Of a DNA stretch of 6,828 bases, positions 5,754 through 6,828 are shown piece by piece. Position numbers and translations under genes: made by a program. Positions within the stretch are counted from its first letter, which is position 1, and every line of letters starts with the position of its first letter. Source of the stretch: a bacterium. GTDB taxonomy: Bacteria > Bdellovibrionota > Bdellovibrionia > Bdellovibrionales > UBA1609. Where the stretch lies: assembly GCA_021784635.1 (NCBI GenBank), contig JAJYHS010000268.1:1-6828 (forward strand), given 5' to 3'. The notes under the pieces were generated by a model. It was not told the DNA's origin. It was given only the letters and a program-made list of their open reading frames with translations, and did no database searches.

Positions 5754-6828
5754 TCAAATTGAAACATCTTTTCGCCCAACAACCGACAATACAAAGGGTT
5801 TAGAAAAAATCTTGCGCGCAAGCTTTTGGATCGACTCAGCATCAACTGACTGAATACGTTCAGAAAAATGTTCTGATTCGTCAAACTGTAAACCGTAAAG
5901 TTCATCAAATAAAAACGCGTCCGCAACTGCTCCCGTGTGTTGTCGAGAAATATCATGCCGCCCCAAAACATATCGTTTCGCCCGCTCAAGTTCACGTGCA
6001 TTGACCTTTTCTTCCGTTAGGCGCTGAAAATTCTCAATGATCATTTTAACTGCGAGCGGCCCCTTTTCTGGAGAACAGCCAATATATGCTCCGAAGTAGC
6101 CTGGCTCCATTCCATCCATGCGTATGGGCGAAACCGTGTAGGCAAGTGACTTTTTATCCCGTAGTTCAACAAAAAGTCGCCCCCCCTGACCGGACAAGAG
6201 CGCCTGCATTACCTCAAGCGAATGGCGATTTTGATCTTCAAATGTCAGGCCACGATAGCCGATAGCGATATGACTTTGCTCTCGATCTAAAAATGAATAC
6301 TCATGCTTGTTTGTCAAAAGATCGGGCATTTCCAGATCTTGATCGGATACGCTTTCTCCTGAAAAAATTTTTAACTCCTCTTCGAGATGCTTTGCAAAGC
6401 TTTGGAGATCGAGGTCGCCTACTGCCGAAATAACTAAATTCGCGGGATTTTTTAAACCGGCAAGATAACGGGCGATTGGCGCGCGTGAGAGCCGCTCAAC
6501 ATCGGCGTTTTCGCCAATTGGGTCGCGCGCGTATGGATGTCCGTCAAACATCAGGCGCATGAACGCGAGTAAACATTTTTGGGATGGTTTATCGTTTCTT
6601 GTCTTTAGCTGCTCTTTCATCAGAATTTTTTCGCGATCTATCGCATCTTCGGGCAGACGCGGATCTATAAACACCTCGCTTAAAACTTCAACGACGCGAG
6701 AAAAATATGGTTTAAGCATGGTGGCTGATAGTCCGACCGTGTTTCGTCCGCCAAAACCCCCAAGGCTCGACGCCATGTTTTCTATCTCGACATTTAACTC
6801 GTGCTCGGTGAGCGCCTGAGTTCCTGAA
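5754..6828 (-). CDS. M16-family (pitrilysin-like) zinc peptidase, C-terminal part; start lies outside the window
   Basis: The reading frame runs off the right edge without a stop, so the first in-window ATG (6774-6776) is almost certainly internal. The upstream codons encode SGTQALTEHELNVEIEN, which fits the conserved GT-rich start of an M16 repeat. The 357 visible residues match the second, non-catalytic half of two-domain M16 peptidases: GFGGRNTVGLS, SGQGGRLFVELRDKKSLAYTVSP, then EPGYFGAYIGCSPEK and ELERAKRYVLG. The last two groups form the substrate-contacting region typical of the C-terminal half. No HxxEH zinc motif is present here, so the active-site half should be encoded beyond 6828, probably in the same polypeptide (the family type is about 850-900 residues). 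Such proteins degrade peptides, often in the periplasm, but location cannot be judged without the N-terminus. The gene runs in the same direction as the operon at 5631-3825, 122 bp before it. Confidence 0.88.
   Translation of the reverse strand, partial: SGTQALTEHELNVEIENMASSLGGFGGRNTVGLSATMLKPYFSRVVEVLSEVFIDPRLPEDAIDREKILMKEQLKTRNDKPSQKCLLAFMRLMFDGHPYARDPIGENADVERLSRAPIARYLAGLKNPANLVISAVGDLDLQSFAKHLEEELKIFSGESVSDQDLEMPDLLTNKHEYSFLDREQSHIAIGYRGLTFEDQNRHSLEVMQALLSGQGGRLFVELRDKKSLAYTVSPIRMDGMEPGYFGAYIGCSPEKGPLAVKMIIENFQRLTEEKVNARELERAKRYVLGRHDISRQHTGAVADAFLFDELYGLQFDESEHFSERIQSVDAESIQKLARKIFSKPFVLSVVGRKDVSI

Noticed and set aside
6559..6819. 86-codon plus-strand open frame opposite the M16 gene
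   Set aside because: It is antisense to conserved M16 sequence and has no recognisable features.

Overview
The window looks like ordinary chromosomal DNA from a Gram-negative bacterium. Gene content and protein style suggest the former Deltaproteobacteria in the broad sense (Bdellovibrionota, Myxococcota or Desulfobacterota). This rests on three things: an M16 protein closely resembling the two-domain deltaproteobacterial type, a split methylmalonyl-CoA mutase beside split acyl-CoA carboxylase genes, and a TatB-TatC pair. The taxonomic guess is low confidence. Coding density is high. I see no tRNA, rRNA, CRISPR array, insertion sequence or long repeat.

The left half (about 1-3808, plus strand) is a propionyl-CoA to succinyl-CoA module. 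It holds the last codons of a carboxyltransferase beta subunit (pccB-like, cut by the left edge), a biotin carboxylase subunit (126-1634), a separate biotin carrier protein (1661-2185) and the large catalytic subunit of methylmalonyl-CoA mutase (2225-3808). The first three would assemble an acyl-CoA carboxylase that makes (S)-methylmalonyl-CoA. After epimerisation, the mutase would convert the (R) form to succinyl-CoA. The mutase lacks a cobalamin-binding domain, so it needs a small B12-binding partner, and that gene is not in the window. The epimerase and the MeaB-type chaperone are also absent from it.

The right half (3825-6828) is transcribed leftward and converges on the mutase gene across only 16 bp. 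Read in its own direction it holds the C-terminal part of an M16 peptidase-family protein (cut by the right edge), a 122-bp intergenic stretch, a conserved but unnamed 198-residue protein, tatB and tatC. The last three are closely spaced or overlapping and probably form one operon for twin-arginine protein export. The intergenic stretch carries a plausible sigma-70 promoter followed at once by a strong stem-loop in the predicted 5' leader.

I did not find an obviously new biological system. The items most worth a second look are the unnamed gene ahead of tatB, the missing B12-binding mutase partner, the 5'-leader hairpin, and the Asp in place of the usual Glu in the N-terminal signal-peptide-binding motif of TatC.
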